Assembly (NCBI RefSeq): GCF_007748035.1 | Contig: NZ_CP036278.1 | Location: forward strand, 496,001 to 560,000 | DNA length: 64,000 bases | Origin: Aeoliella mucimassa | GTDB taxonomy: Bacteria; Planctomycetota; Planctomycetia; Pirellulales; Lacipirellulaceae | Direction of reading: 5' to 3' | In this document: piece by piece, positions 26,983-36,031 of the stretch | How the letters are laid out: each line of letters starts with the position of its first letter | Position numbering within the stretch: the first letter of the stretch is position 1 | The notes under the pieces: model-generated | The model's input: only the letters and a program-made list of their open reading frames with translations | Databases searched by the model: none | What the model was told of the DNA's origin: nothing | Made by a program: the position numbers and the translations under genes

Positions 26983-27228
26983 ATGCCTGCTACCAGACTT
27001 CGACTGTATCGTGGCCCGGAACAACCCACCGAAGGTGCCGAACCAGAGCTGCAAAGCTCGGAGCGGAAGAAGGTGACTCGGCCGGCAGGCGAAGTCATGG
27101 CACTGCTAGCCGACGCGTATGCGAGTAGAAGGACCTGGTTGTCCGATTTCGACGAAGATCACATCACCATCTCCAACGATCTGTACGAAGTGTTGCTCGC
27201 GTACCGCTTTTTCAATCGTCCTGCATAG
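26983..27228 (+). CDS. Small conserved-looking hypothetical protein
   Basis: An 81-residue soluble protein (MPATRLRLYRGPEQPTEG, ending DLYEVLLAYRFFNRPA). The C-terminal half is acidic and aromatic (RRTWLSDFDEDHITISNDLY), which looks like a folded mini-domain rather than random translation. GTGAAGGA lies about 12 bases upstream of the ATG. No family recognised. Confidence 0.6.
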   Translation: MPATRLRLYRGPEQPTEGAEPELQSSERKKVTRPAGEVMALLADAYASRRTWLSDFDEDHITISNDLYEVLLAYRFFNRPA

Positions 27229-27381
27229 TCAGCAACCCGCGTCATCAGGCTCGCCTTGCGTGTTCGGCACGAATTAGGGGGCCTGGCAGTCTCAGGCTGG
27301 TTCTCCGTGTGATCATAACGACTGCGCTTGCAGATGGATGCGCCGCGATGGTGCGACGTGCCGAAAAACCTGGTTTTCTCC

Positions 27382-27406
27382 TAAGTTGTTTCCTGAAAAC
27401 AACTTA
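27382..27406. promoter_or_regulatory. Inverted repeat upstream of the PDZ gene
   Basis: TAAGTTGTTT and AAACAACTTA form perfect 10-base arms around CCTGA. It lies about 120 bases before the PDZ protein start and is not followed by a T tract, so an operator or leader hairpin is more likely than a terminator. Confidence 0.4.
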
Positions 27407-27523
27407 ATGCGATTGTCGCGGCTTCGGTCGGGGCTTCTGGCACTGTGGTTGCCTTAACGGTATGGCATGACCGGCCAACGCCGGAAACCACTTTCCACCT
27501 TCTTTCGCATGGGAGACCCAGTC

Positions 27524-28153
27524 ATGTCACGTTTCACTACTTTCGCCGCTCTTGTTTGTGTTGCTGTCGTTTCGTTCGCCGCTACTAGCTCGGCTCAAAC
27601 CGCCAAGATGTTCATCGGTGGTCCTCCTCAGGCTCAGCCTCAGCCTCGAGTGCAACCCTTCGTGCAACCGGTTCCCGATACGGTTCCGTTGCCTGCCTTC
27701 GGTTTCCAGAGCTACAACATCGCCGGCTACGGCGAACGCGTTACTCACGTCAACTGCTACGGCCGCGCATCGCAGCTCGGCTTGGAGCCGGGCGACACCA
27801 TCCTGACGCTCAACGGCATCCCGCTGACCTACCACGGTTCTTGGAATCAGGCCCTTTACAGTGCCATGCAACAGGGCGGTTCGGTAACTTTGGCTATCCG
27901 CGACGTTCGCTCCGGAGCAGTCGTGTATCGCACCACCTACCTCGGCGGCGGCGTGATCGGCAACCCGGTTGGCCCCATCACCCCGAAGAGCATGCCAGTG
28001 GCCCCTCCCACGTTGAAGCACCAGGTGCCCAAGAACAGCAACCATGGTCATGGTAGTGCTCAGAACTACAACCCCGGAACCACCATCCAGGTCGGCAACG
28101 TCGCCAAGGTTCAGCTTCCCAATCTCGGTAACCTGATCAAGAAGGGTAACTAA
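27524..28153 (+). CDS. Secreted PDZ-domain protein
   Basis: A 209-residue exported protein with a signal peptide (MSRFTTFAALVCVAVVSFAA) and a Pro/Gln-rich linker (about 30-55). One PDZ domain spans about 60-140: GFQSYNIAGYGERVTHVNCY, GRASQLGLEPGDTILTLNGI, then QGGSVTLAIRDVRSG. The tail is Pro/Asn/His-rich. There is no protease domain, so it is probably a peptide-binding or scaffolding protein outside the cell membrane. GGAG eight bases before the ATG at 27524 supports this start over one 19 codons upstream. A strong terminator follows. Confidence 0.85.
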   Translation: MSRFTTFAALVCVAVVSFAATSSAQTAKMFIGGPPQAQPQPRVQPFVQPVPDTVPLPAFGFQSYNIAGYGERVTHVNCYGRASQLGLEPGDTILTLNGIPLTYHGSWNQALYSAMQQGGSVTLAIRDVRSGAVVYRTTYLGGGVIGNPVGPITPKSMPVAPPTLKHQVPKNSNHGHGSAQNYNPGTTIQVGNVAKVQLPNLGNLIKKGN

Positions 28154-28185
28154 GACCACAACCGCCGTACGGCGTTCTACATAAC

Positions 28186-28223
28186 CAACCGGTCGGTGTC
28201 CCGCGGGATGCCGACCGGTTTTT
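28186..28223 (+). terminator. Rho-independent terminator of the PDZ gene
   Basis: AACCGGTCGG pairs with CCGACCGGTT around a 14-base loop, followed by a run of T residues. Confidence 0.88.
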
Positions 28224-28247
28224 TGTGCGCTGCGAGTGAGGTGAAGC

Positions 28248-28814
28248 TCAATCGAGCCAGATGGAAATACCGACTGCAGCAAGAAGAGATTTGGCTGCCG
28301 CGAAGAAACCAACGGTCGTGATTAGCAAGACCAGACCAATTCCATGCATGAGGCGTCTGTCGATGTTGCCAGCAAACAAAGTAACCACTACAGCGATTTC
28401 CAGTCCCAGGAAGGTAAGCGTGGCGAGGAAAAGCAACCATCCCCACAAGTTAAGTCTGCCTAAGTCGAAGTTGGCGAACCTATGCTGAAGGCTTGCATGA
28501 GTTGAGCTCCGAATGGTTGGATGCTTACTTAGGTCTTCTACGAAGCGATTTTGCAGTGTTTTGAAATGGTCATTTGTTGCTTCGGTTGAATTGGATTCGC
28601 TTCGTTCAGCAATTCGGACTTGCCGAATACCAAAGGTTAGTAGAAGAGTGCCAATGCTTGCCAAAATCGCCATGGCAATCCACTCTTCAGGTTTCAGGCC
28701 TTGATTCGTAAGCGTCGTGAGCCCGACCGCTAGAATCACGAGCGTCACGATACCGAAGCTCACCAAGGTGATTCCGATAGCATATCGAAATTTTATGGCA
28801 GTTGATCTTTCCAT
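28248..28814 (-). CDS. Hypothetical four-helix membrane protein
   Basis: A 188-residue protein with two transmembrane helices at the N-terminus (GITLVSFGIVTLVILAVGL and AMAILASIGTLLLTFGI), a charged middle stretch of about 50 residues, and two at the C-terminus (LNLWGWLLFLATLTFLGLEI and MHGIGLVLLITTVGFFAAA). No family recognised. Its codon use is less GC-rich than that of the neighbours. The ATG at 28814 lies only 14 bases after the hemDE stop codon, so it may be transcribed with hemDE. Confidence 0.65.
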   Translation of the reverse strand: MERSTAIKFRYAIGITLVSFGIVTLVILAVGLTTLTNQGLKPEEWIAMAILASIGTLLLTFGIRQVRIAERSESNSTEATNDHFKTLQNRFVEDLSKHPTIRSSTHASLQHRFANFDLGRLNLWGWLLFLATLTFLGLEIAVVVTLFAGNIDRRLMHGIGLVLLITTVGFFAAAKSLLAAVGISIWLD

Positions 28815-28828
28815 CGTGGCACGTGTTC

Positions 28829-30748
28829 TTAAGAGCTCAACTCGTGCACCATATCCACCAGTGCCCGCGCGTTGTCGGGCGGGGTTTGTTGCAGTACGCC
28901 GTGGCCGAGGTTGAAGATGTGCCCCGGGCGGCCGGCCGCTTGGTCGAGCACTTGTTGAGTGCGGGCGCGAATCGTATCGCGATCGGCCAGCAGCACCAGC
29001 GGTTCCAAGTTGCCTTGCACCGCGCGGTCGTGCCCAACGCGTTGCCACGCTTCGTCGAGATCGATTCGCCAGTCGACTCCTACTACGTGCCCGCCAGCGT
29101 CGGCCATCGGCTTGAGCAGTTCGGGGTTGCCGGTGCCGAAGTGAATGACCGGCACGCCCGGCGTGAGACTCGCGATGAGCGACTTCACGTGCGGCGCGAC
29201 GTAGGTGTTGTAGTCGCTGGGGCCAAGACAGCCGACCCAACTATCGAACAGTTGCACTGCTTGCGCGCCGGCTGCGATCTGAGCGTTCAGGTACGACGCG
29301 ACCGAGCGGGCGAGGCGGCTCAGCAGGGCGTCCCAGGCCGAGCGGTCGCGGTACATCAGCGTTTTGGTGTGCAGGTAATTGCGACTCGAGCCCCCTTCGA
29401 TGGCATAGCTGGCCAGCGTGAAGGGAGCCCCCGCAAAGCCAATCAGCGGCAAGTCGGCAGGCAGGTCCGCCCGCGTTTGCTTGACCGTTTCCATCACGTA
29501 GTCGAGCGAGTCGATGCTCTCGAGGTCGAACACCCGATCGACATCACTCGCTTCGCGAACCGGATTGTGAATCACGGGACCATCGCCAGGAGCGAACTCG
29601 AGGTCGAGCCCCATCGGTTCGAGAATCGGCAGCAGGTCGGAGAAGATGATGGCCGCGTCGACGCCGAGAAACTCGACCGCCGTACACATCACTTCGCTGC
29701 AGAGTTGAGGGTTGCGACAGAGTTCAAGGAAGCTGACCTTCGCGCGGACTTCACGGTACTCAGGCATGTAGCGGCCTGCTTGTCGCATCAACCACACCGG
29801 CGTGTAATCGGTTGGCTCGCCGCGGCAGGCTTTGAGGAACGCGCTCTGCTGGTACGGTTGGTCGGCCTGCTCCGCAGGCGGGGTGAGTGTGGAGAGCGTC
29901 GCGACGCGTTGCTTTCGAGCGACCAGTTCGTGCGATTGCTCGGCCAGGCGATTGACCAGGATGCCCATCTTCGGTGGCGACGCTTCGAAGTCGACTGGCA
30001 GTTCCAATTCGCGGAGCGCGTCGCTACAGGTGGGACCAATCGAAGCGAACACAGTTTGCCTCGCTGCTTGCCGCACTGCATCGGCCAGTCCCAGGTCGTC
30101 GGCCATCTTCAGCACGTTGTGCACCTGGTTGGCCGAGGTGAACATGGCGATGTCGAGCTTGCCATCGGCCAGCAAGCGAATGTTGGCTTCGAGCGGGGCG
30201 GAGTCTTCCGGGAAGTCCCACGTGTAGACCTGCAGTTGGTCGACCTTCGCACCGCGGGCTTCGAGCCCGGCGATCAAGCTTGGGTTCGAGACGCCGTACT
30301 CTTGCAGACCGACCGTCAGGTTGGCCACGGGGAAGCTCGCGTCGAGCGTGTTCAGGAGCTCGCGCCAGGTGTTGGGTTCCGGAACACGGAGTGACGGGGT
30401 GATGCCGAGTTGTTTGAGCACTGCGGTTGGCTTTGGACCACGGACTAGCGTGGTGGTGTCGCTAATCGCGTCGAGCAATCGCTGCTTGCCGACGTGCCGC
30501 TCGACCTGATCGACAAAATGCTGGGTGCCGACGCCGGTCATCAAAACGAACAGATCGATCTGCCCGGTCATCAGCCGATTGGCGAACTCGATGGCCGGGC
30601 GGGGGTCGGGATTCGGCACCTCGCGCATCGAGGGACTCACGTGGGCCTGCCCGCCAGCTCGCTCGATGAGTCGCTGCATGTCGTCGGCGCGACGGCTTTC
30701 AAACGAAGCGACGTGAAGTCCAGCGAAGTTGCGCGATTGGTCAGGCAT
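28829..30748 (-). CDS. hemE: HemD-HemE fusion: uroporphyrinogen-III synthase / decarboxylase
   Basis: A 639-residue bifunctional heme-pathway protein. Residues 1 to about 280 look like HemD, which closes hydroxymethylbilane to uroporphyrinogen III: LHVASFESRRADDMQRLIER, then AMFTSANQVHNVLKMA and FASIGPTCSDALRELEL. A linker of about 20 residues leads to HemE, which removes four carboxyl groups to give coproporphyrinogen III: PVWLMRQAGRYMPEYREVRA (about 317-336), the catalytic Asp region IIFSDLLPILEPMG and GFAGAPFTLASYAIEGG. The two enzymes act in sequence on an unstable intermediate. The ATG at 30748 puts the HemD fold at the N-terminus; an earlier in-frame start adds 43 non-conserved residues. 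HemD sequences diverge fast, so that half is assigned from motifs and context. Confidence 0.9.
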   Translation of the reverse strand: MPDQSRNFAGLHVASFESRRADDMQRLIERAGGQAHVSPSMREVPNPDPRPAIEFANRLMTGQIDLFVLMTGVGTQHFVDQVERHVGKQRLLDAISDTTTLVRGPKPTAVLKQLGITPSLRVPEPNTWRELLNTLDASFPVANLTVGLQEYGVSNPSLIAGLEARGAKVDQLQVYTWDFPEDSAPLEANIRLLADGKLDIAMFTSANQVHNVLKMADDLGLADAVRQAARQTVFASIGPTCSDALRELELPVDFEASPPKMGILVNRLAEQSHELVARKQRVATLSTLTPPAEQADQPYQQSAFLKACRGEPTDYTPVWLMRQAGRYMPEYREVRAKVSFLELCRNPQLCSEVMCTAVEFLGVDAAIIFSDLLPILEPMGLDLEFAPGDGPVIHNPVREASDVDRVFDLESIDSLDYVMETVKQTRADLPADLPLIGFAGAPFTLASYAIEGGSSRNYLHTKTLMYRDRSAWDALLSRLARSVASYLNAQIAAGAQAVQLFDSWVGCLGPSDYNTYVAPHVKSLIASLTPGVPVIHFGTGNPELLKPMADAGGHVVGVDWRIDLDEAWQRVGHDRAVQGNLEPLVLLADRDTIRARTQQVLDQAAGRPGHIFNLGHGVLQQTPPDNARALVDMVHELSS

Positions 30749-31570
30749 CGAGTGAGTGATCCGAGGGGGAGTGATACTAAACGTATGGATAGTGAATGGA
30801 GTCCGCAATGGTTCGCCGGGAGCGGAAAATGTCAATCCTTGTCGCCTGGTTATTGTAGGTGAGTTTTCATCGCGCAACCATGGTCGGCAATTGGAGATGG
30901 CGGTAAGCCATATCGCGAAATCAATCGTCTACAAACTTGATAATTACATCTAGGATATCGCAGGAGCGCGCGAAATTGTTTTGAAAACAAGGGCTTAAAA
31001 AAAGAACGAATAGAGACGTTGACAATTCTTGGTGACTTCGCACAATAGCTCCCAGTGGACGTGACAACCAATTGACGAACCAACCTTGTACTAGTTCACG
31101 AATCGATAAAACTCACCTGTTGATATTAAATCAAATAGGGTTTATCCTTTCGATTACTCATAACTTTCGGAGTAGTTTCTCAATCAATGGCCACTGGCTT
31201 GGAACGACCTTTGGCCGACATTCTTGAGTACCGCGCGCAGTAGCGGCAGCACGTCGACGGAGTTCGGCAGTTGTCGTGTTCAACGATTGAAACTCGCATC
31301 GCGGCTTGTCGGTAACGAGAACTACTTTTCCTGGCGGACGTCGGTCAAGGGAACGGACTGACGATGGGTTATGACTGCGGTTTTCGTTTCCCCACTATGC
31401 TCAACTGCGCACGGAGTGCGCTAATGTGTAACGGGGAGCTCAACTGATGGATCGACCTTGGCGACATTAGTCGTGGGCTCAGGATACCCTCCCCTTTATC
31501 TTTTAGCTGTGGGGCTTTTCGCTGCGATTCGTAGCACTTTTCACCTTCGCCCCTCCTGTATTGATCTCGC
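30749..31570. other. Long intergenic stretch, no gene seen
   Basis: 822 bases between the divergent hemDE and folK genes, clearly more AT-rich than the coding DNA. Only short, unrelated open frames are present. No tRNA fold, terminator or repeat family member was found by eye. Confidence 0.4.
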
Positions 31571-32359
31571 ATGGTTCACTCGTTGTTGGCCCTCGGTTCC
31601 AACTTGGGTGACTCTCAAGCAACCGTCGAAAACGCACTAACAGCGATCGACGATTTGCCGCATACCTCGTTGGTGCGACGCAGCGAGCTGCATGCAACTT
31701 CGGCCGTCGGCGGACCAACTGGGCAGCCGATGTTTGTGAACGCAGCTGCGGTGGTGGAGACCACACTCGAGCCCGCCGCGCTGCTAGCGGCTCTGCACGG
31801 CATCGAGCAGCAATTCGGCCGCGAGCGCATGGTGCGGTGGGCCTCGCGAACGCTGGACATTGATTTGCTGCTGGTCGATCAACAACAGCTTGTTAGCGAA
31901 ACGCTGGTGCTGCCTCACCCACGGATGAGCTTTCGCCCGTTCGTGCTACAGCCAGCCGTTGAAATCGCCGGCGACTGGGTGCACCCTGGGTTGCAAACTA
32001 CCCTTTCTGACTTGTTGACGACGCTCATCACAGCCGACGGCGGCTTGTCGATCTACGGCGGCAGCAGCGACGCGCGGCAGTATCACGCGGAACAAATTGC
32101 CAAAGAGTTTTCCGCAATGCGCATCCAAAACGATGGTCGCGATGCGTTGCGTTTGGTGCTGGGGGAAAGTCGCGAGCCATTGCCGACTCCACGACTGGCG
32201 ATCGAGCTAGTCGTGCGCCGCGGGGCGACGCGACCAGGTGTCCCGACGCTTTCGGTCATGGCCGATGCGCGAAGTGAGGTGCTGTTCGACACAATTGCCG
32301 CAGTCGAGTTGGCCTGGCCCGAGTTGTGTCGCAGTGAAGTGAGGGCGGATCGCGCGTAG
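31571..32359 (+). CDS. folK: 2-amino-4-hydroxy-6-hydroxymethyldihydropteridine pyrophosphokinase, extended
   Basis: HPPK of folate synthesis, transferring pyrophosphate from ATP to the pterin. The first 160 or so residues are the enzyme: SLLALGSNLGDSQATVENAL, FVNAAAVVETTLEP, IEQQFGRERMVRWASRTLDI (then DLLLVD) and LPHPRMSFRPFVLQPAVEIA. The protein continues for about 100 residues beyond the usual end with an extra domain (IQNDGRDALRLVLGESREPL, then LAIELVVRRGATRPGVPTLS), whose function I cannot name. It is followed after 153 bases by panC, also a cofactor gene. Confidence 0.9.
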   Translation: MVHSLLALGSNLGDSQATVENALTAIDDLPHTSLVRRSELHATSAVGGPTGQPMFVNAAAVVETTLEPAALLAALHGIEQQFGRERMVRWASRTLDIDLLLVDQQQLVSETLVLPHPRMSFRPFVLQPAVEIAGDWVHPGLQTTLSDLLTTLITADGGLSIYGGSSDARQYHAEQIAKEFSAMRIQNDGRDALRLVLGESREPLPTPRLAIELVVRRGATRPGVPTLSVMADARSEVLFDTIAAVELAWPELCRSEVRADRA

Positions 32360-32512
32360 TGCGGGCGGGGCGATTTGATTTCTGCCCTTTAAAGCGGCGT
32401 AAGCGCGACCGTTTCGTGCATCGTGGGGTAGCGGATAGAATGCCAGCAGTGTTTCCCGCCGAATTGCCGGCCGCCGCAGCGTTTGCCCACCGTTTGATCG
32501 TGTTTTGCTTTT

Positions 32513-33373
32513 ATGACCAGTACCAAGATGCCGTCGATTGTCCATACCGGCGCTGAGATTCGCCAGCTCATTCACTCGGCCCAACTCTCTGGCAAGCGCG
32601 TCGGCGTGGTGCCGACCATGGGAGCCTTGCACGCGGGGCACCTGAGCTTGATCGACGCCGCCCGCGAGCAATGCGACTTGGTGGTGGCCACGATTTTCGT
32701 GAACCCGACGCAGTTTGCGCCTGGGGAAGACTTTGAACGCTACCCGCGCAACCTCGAAGCCGACGCGGCGAAGCTCGCTTCGTGTGGTTGCGACATCGTG
32801 TTCGCCCCGGCGGTCGACGAGATGTACCCGCAAGGCTATGGCACCTCGATCGACGTCGGCGCCGTGTCGCGGCCGCTCGAAGGGGAACGCCGACCTACGC
32901 ACTTTGCCGGCGTGGCGACCGTTGTGCTCAAGTTGTTTCAGCTGGTGCCAGCCAATCGGGCGTACTTTGGCCACAAAGACTATCAGCAAACGTTGGTGGT
33001 GCGTCAGATGGTGCGGGATCTGAACGTGCCGATCGACATCGTGGTCTGCCCAACCGTTCGAGAAACCGACGGACTGGCGATGAGTTCTCGCAATGCGTAC
33101 CTGAGCCCCGACGAGCGCAAGCGGGCCACCGCGCTGCACGACAGCATGCAGCTGGCTGCACAGCTTGCTAGCACCGGCGAGCGGAGCGTCGCCAAACTTA
33201 CCGCAGCGATGGAACAGCATCTGAACGAGGTCGGCGGGTTCGTGCTCGACTACATCGCGTTCGTTCGCCAGGATACCGTGGAACTGGTAGACGAGGTGAC
33301 CGGCCCGACGGTCATCCTGATTGCGGCCCATTTGGGACAAACAAGGTTGATCGATAACTTGGTGATCGGCTAA
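32513..33373 (+). CDS. panC: Pantothenate synthetase
   Basis: Joins pantoate and beta-alanine with ATP to make pantothenate. It is 286 residues, the family's normal length. Motifs: VPTMGALHAGHLSLIDAA (HxGH nucleotidyl site, about H40 and H43), TIFVNPTQFAPGEDFERYPR, FAGVATVVLKLFQLVPANRA, FGHKDYQQTLVVRQMVRDL and the KMSKS-equivalent MSSRNAYL. The ATG at 32513 is the first start in frame, and a second Met lies five codons later. Lgt follows after 37 bases, so the two are probably co-transcribed. Confidence 0.96.
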   Translation: MTSTKMPSIVHTGAEIRQLIHSAQLSGKRVGVVPTMGALHAGHLSLIDAAREQCDLVVATIFVNPTQFAPGEDFERYPRNLEADAAKLASCGCDIVFAPAVDEMYPQGYGTSIDVGAVSRPLEGERRPTHFAGVATVVLKLFQLVPANRAYFGHKDYQQTLVVRQMVRDLNVPIDIVVCPTVRETDGLAMSSRNAYLSPDERKRATALHDSMQLAAQLASTGERSVAKLTAAMEQHLNEVGGFVLDYIAFVRQDTVELVDEVTGPTVILIAAHLGQTRLIDNLVIG

Positions 33374-33410
33374 AACCCGCGAATTGCCTTTCTTCACCGA
33401 GTGACTCACC

Positions 33411-34697
33411 ATGTGCACGAATCTATTCATCGTACCGAGCAAGCTGTTCGGCATTCCCCTGTTTGGCGTGGGGCTGTTGCTAGCATTGCTGGTGGTGGTC
33501 ACTGCGGTGTGGGCGGCCATCGTCTGGCGGCGGCCCAACGGCAAGGCCGAGGTGTTCGGCGCGCTGCCGGTGCTCGGCATCGTCGCGCTCGGCATCTTGT
33601 TCATGCCGCGGGTGTTTCCCAGCGGGTTTCCCGTGCGTGGCTACGGGGTGATGCTCGTCGCCGCGTCGGCCGCAGGACTGCTGCTGGCGTACGTTCGCAT
33701 GAAACAAGCGGGACTGAATACCGATCTGTTGTTTTCGCTCACCTTAACGATGTTCGTGCTCGGCATCGCCGGTGGTCGGTTATTCTACGTGATCGAATAC
33801 TGGGAGCGGGTGTACGCCCCGTTGCCGCTGAACGTTGCGCTCGTCGAAGCGCTGAAGTACGCCAATGGTGGGCTCGTGGTCTACGGGGCGCTGTTCGGCG
33901 CGACCGTGGCCTTTGTGTGGTTCACCTGGCGACACAAGCTGCCGATGCTCGCGATGGCCGACTTGCTGGCCCCCAGTTTGTTGATTGGATTGTCGCTCGG
34001 ACGAATCGGCTGCCTGCTGAACGGCTGCTGCTTCGGTGGCGTGGTCGATTTGCCGTGGGCGGTGACGTTTCCCCAGGAAGGGCAGATGGCTTACAGCCCT
34101 CCGTACGGCACGCAGTTGTCGCATGGCGAGTTCTTTGGCATGTACGTCACCGAGCGCGAGGGGCAACTGGTGATCAGTCGGGTGACCGAAGGCTCGGCGG
34201 CGGCCGACGCTGGCATCGCCGTGGACGACGTGCTCGTGGGGCTCGATGGTTACAAGGTGAGCAATCTCGATGACGTCGGGCAGACGTTTCGCAACGTGAT
34301 GGTCGAACCGGTGCCGCTCCGCGTGCATCTGGCTGACAAGCCCGATATCACGCTGCCGGCAAAACCGCTTCCCGCCCGGTCGCTCCCGGTGCATCCCACG
34401 CAGATCTACAGTTCGGTGAACGCAGGGCTGATGGCCTGGCTGCTGTGGAGCTTCTACCCAGCCCGCCGGCGCGATGGCGAGGTGTTTGCCTTGATGATCA
34501 CGCTGTATCCGATCGCCCGGTTCCTGCTCGAGATGATTCGCATCGACGAGGCCTCGTTCCTCGGTACCGGGCTGAGCATTTCGCAAAACGTGAGCCTGCT
34601 GTTGCTAGCATCGGCCGGGCTGCTCTGGCTGTATCTCAGCCGCCAACCGCGGCAACGGGTGTTCGACGCCGAAAGCCCCGCAGCCTTGCCCGCTTAA
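33411..34697 (+). CDS. lgt: Prolipoprotein diacylglyceryl transferase with inserted PDZ domain
   Basis: Lgt attaches diacylglycerol from phosphatidylglycerol to the lipobox Cys of prolipoproteins in the inner membrane. Family features: FPVRGYGVMLVAA in an early helix, ANGGLVVYGALFGATVAF (about 151-168), GRIGCLLNGCCFGG (about 197-210, with the essential Arg and Asn) and LPVHPTQIYSSVNAGL (about 325-340). At about 235-318, where normal Lgt has a short periplasmic loop, a whole PDZ domain is inserted: GQLVISRVTEGSAAADAGIA, then VDDVLVGLDGYKVSNLDDVG. The His of the E. coli HGGL motif is Tyr here (VVYGAL), a variant that I believe other phyla share. Length 428 versus about 290 normally. Confidence 0.92.
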   Translation: MCTNLFIVPSKLFGIPLFGVGLLLALLVVVTAVWAAIVWRRPNGKAEVFGALPVLGIVALGILFMPRVFPSGFPVRGYGVMLVAASAAGLLLAYVRMKQAGLNTDLLFSLTLTMFVLGIAGGRLFYVIEYWERVYAPLPLNVALVEALKYANGGLVVYGALFGATVAFVWFTWRHKLPMLAMADLLAPSLLIGLSLGRIGCLLNGCCFGGVVDLPWAVTFPQEGQMAYSPPYGTQLSHGEFFGMYVTEREGQLVISRVTEGSAAADAGIAVDDVLVGLDGYKVSNLDDVGQTFRNVMVEPVPLRVHLADKPDITLPAKPLPARSLPVHPTQIYSSVNAGLMAWLLWSFYPARRRDGEVFALMITLYPIARFLLEMIRIDEASFLGTGLSISQNVSLLLLASAGLLWLYLSRQPRQRVFDAESPAALPA

Positions 34698-34951
34698 ATT
34701 TTTCTCCCTGCGAACCACCGCCAAGTGGGCTGCGTAGAAGATCTATGGTGAGCTGAAATACAGCTGGATGGCACCACACAGACACTGCCGTTTCTGATCG
34801 AACGCACCCCCCCCTTGGGGGGAGCCCCCGATTCGAGGCGGCAGCGTTGCATTATACGCACTACCAGCAAGCTATGCTTGCAAATGGCGGAACGCCTGGT
34901 TGAACGTAAACGCACGAGTCGGTTTTTGAGCAAACAAAGGAGACTCAGAAA

Positions 34952-35920
34952 ATGAACATTCCATGGCAAAGAGTATTGTCGGTAGCCTTGGCCAGCTTGC
35001 TGGCGGTAGGAGTCACCCTGTCGCTGGCAGTCGCGCAGGACGATGGCGCCGACGAAGGGCGAGTGGTTCCGGTCGATCCACAGCAAAACGATCCGCTGCC
35101 CGGCATCCTCGGTGGCCCTCAGGTGCTGCAGCGTCGCTCGGCCAATGGGCCTGGCATGTTTTTGTTCCCTGGTAACCCAGCCGACATCACTCGACAAACC
35201 TCTCCCTACTACATTGGTGTAGCGGTTGCTCCCGCGAGCGATCACCTGCGGGCGCACATTGATCTTCCCGAGCAAGTGGGACTCGTCGTCGAGCATGTGT
35301 GGGAAGGTAGCCCAGCCGAAGAAGCGGGCATCGAAGTGCACGACGTGTTAGTTGCTGCTGATGGTAGCGACCTGCGTACGATGGAAGATTTGGTGAATGC
35401 GGTAAACGATCACTCGGGCGACCAGTTCACACGGTTTTCGCTCGATATCATTCGCCATGGCCAGCCACAAACCGTGTTTGTCACGCCGACCGAGCGCCCG
35501 CAGTCGCAGCAGCATCCGCTACTGCCGCATGCGATGCCGAACGCTGGGTTTGGGTTCAACGGACTACAACCGGGTACCAACAGCATGTCGGTGCAGGTTC
35601 AACGACAAGACAATGGTCCCCCGCATATCGTGATTGAGCGCGATGGCGAGCGGTGGGAAATCGATGGCGGCGACCAAGCAGCCATTGATGAGCTACCGGA
35701 AGATCTGCAACCGGTCGTCGAGCGGATGCTCAACAGCGAAGCCAACGGTCAGATGAACTTCCAGTTCTTCTCGCAGCAGCCAGGTGGATCGGCGCAGCCG
35801 ATGCCGCAAATGGACGAACTGCAACGCCAGATGCAAGAGCGGATGCAGCAGATGGAAAACCAACTGCGCCGGCTTGAGCAGCAACTCGACAACCAGATTG
35901 AAGAAGACGAGCGGGCCTGA
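34952..35920 (+). CDS. Secreted PDZ-domain protein with C-terminal coiled coil
   Basis: A 322-residue exported protein with a signal peptide (VLSVALASLLAVGVTLSLAV). One PDZ domain spans about 85-175: YYIGVAVAPASDHLRAHIDL, VWEGSPAEEAGIEVHDVLVA, then SLDIIRHGQPQTVFV. A Gln/Pro/Asn-rich middle region follows, and a Gln/Met/Glu-rich helix (about 275-322) with strong coiled-coil character ends the protein. No protease catalytic residues. AAAGGAG eight bases before the ATG and a terminator just after the gene make it a clear single unit. It lies next to the PDZ-bearing lgt, which may or may not be meaningful. Confidence 0.85.
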   Translation: MNIPWQRVLSVALASLLAVGVTLSLAVAQDDGADEGRVVPVDPQQNDPLPGILGGPQVLQRRSANGPGMFLFPGNPADITRQTSPYYIGVAVAPASDHLRAHIDLPEQVGLVVEHVWEGSPAEEAGIEVHDVLVAADGSDLRTMEDLVNAVNDHSGDQFTRFSLDIIRHGQPQTVFVTPTERPQSQQHPLLPHAMPNAGFGFNGLQPGTNSMSVQVQRQDNGPPHIVIERDGERWEIDGGDQAAIDELPEDLQPVVERMLNSEANGQMNFQFFSQQPGGSAQPMPQMDELQRQMQERMQQMENQLRRLEQQLDNQIEEDERA

Positions 35921-35958
35921 ACAGAGATCCGCTAGCGAATAATCGTCAACTAGCACCT

Positions 35959-36002
35959 GGGGGTTGGGGAAAGTCATTCACTGCTTTCCCTGGCCCCTTT
36001 TT
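35959..36002 (+). terminator. Rho-independent terminator
   Basis: GGGGTTGGGGAAAG pairs with CTTTCCCTGGCCCC (minor mismatches) around a 10-base loop, followed by five T residues. It lies 38 bases after the PDZ gene. Confidence 0.85.
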
Positions 36003-36031
36003 CATGCGCAAAAGGACCGTGAAGTGTTGCC

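Noticed and set aside
30749-31570. tRNA or small RNA genes in the long intergenic gap
   Set aside because: No cloverleaf, T-loop (GGTTCRA) or terminator could be found by eye.
34807-34822. C8-TT-G6 palindrome after lgt as terminator
   Set aside because: No T tract follows in either direction and the loop of two bases is too short for a typical terminator.
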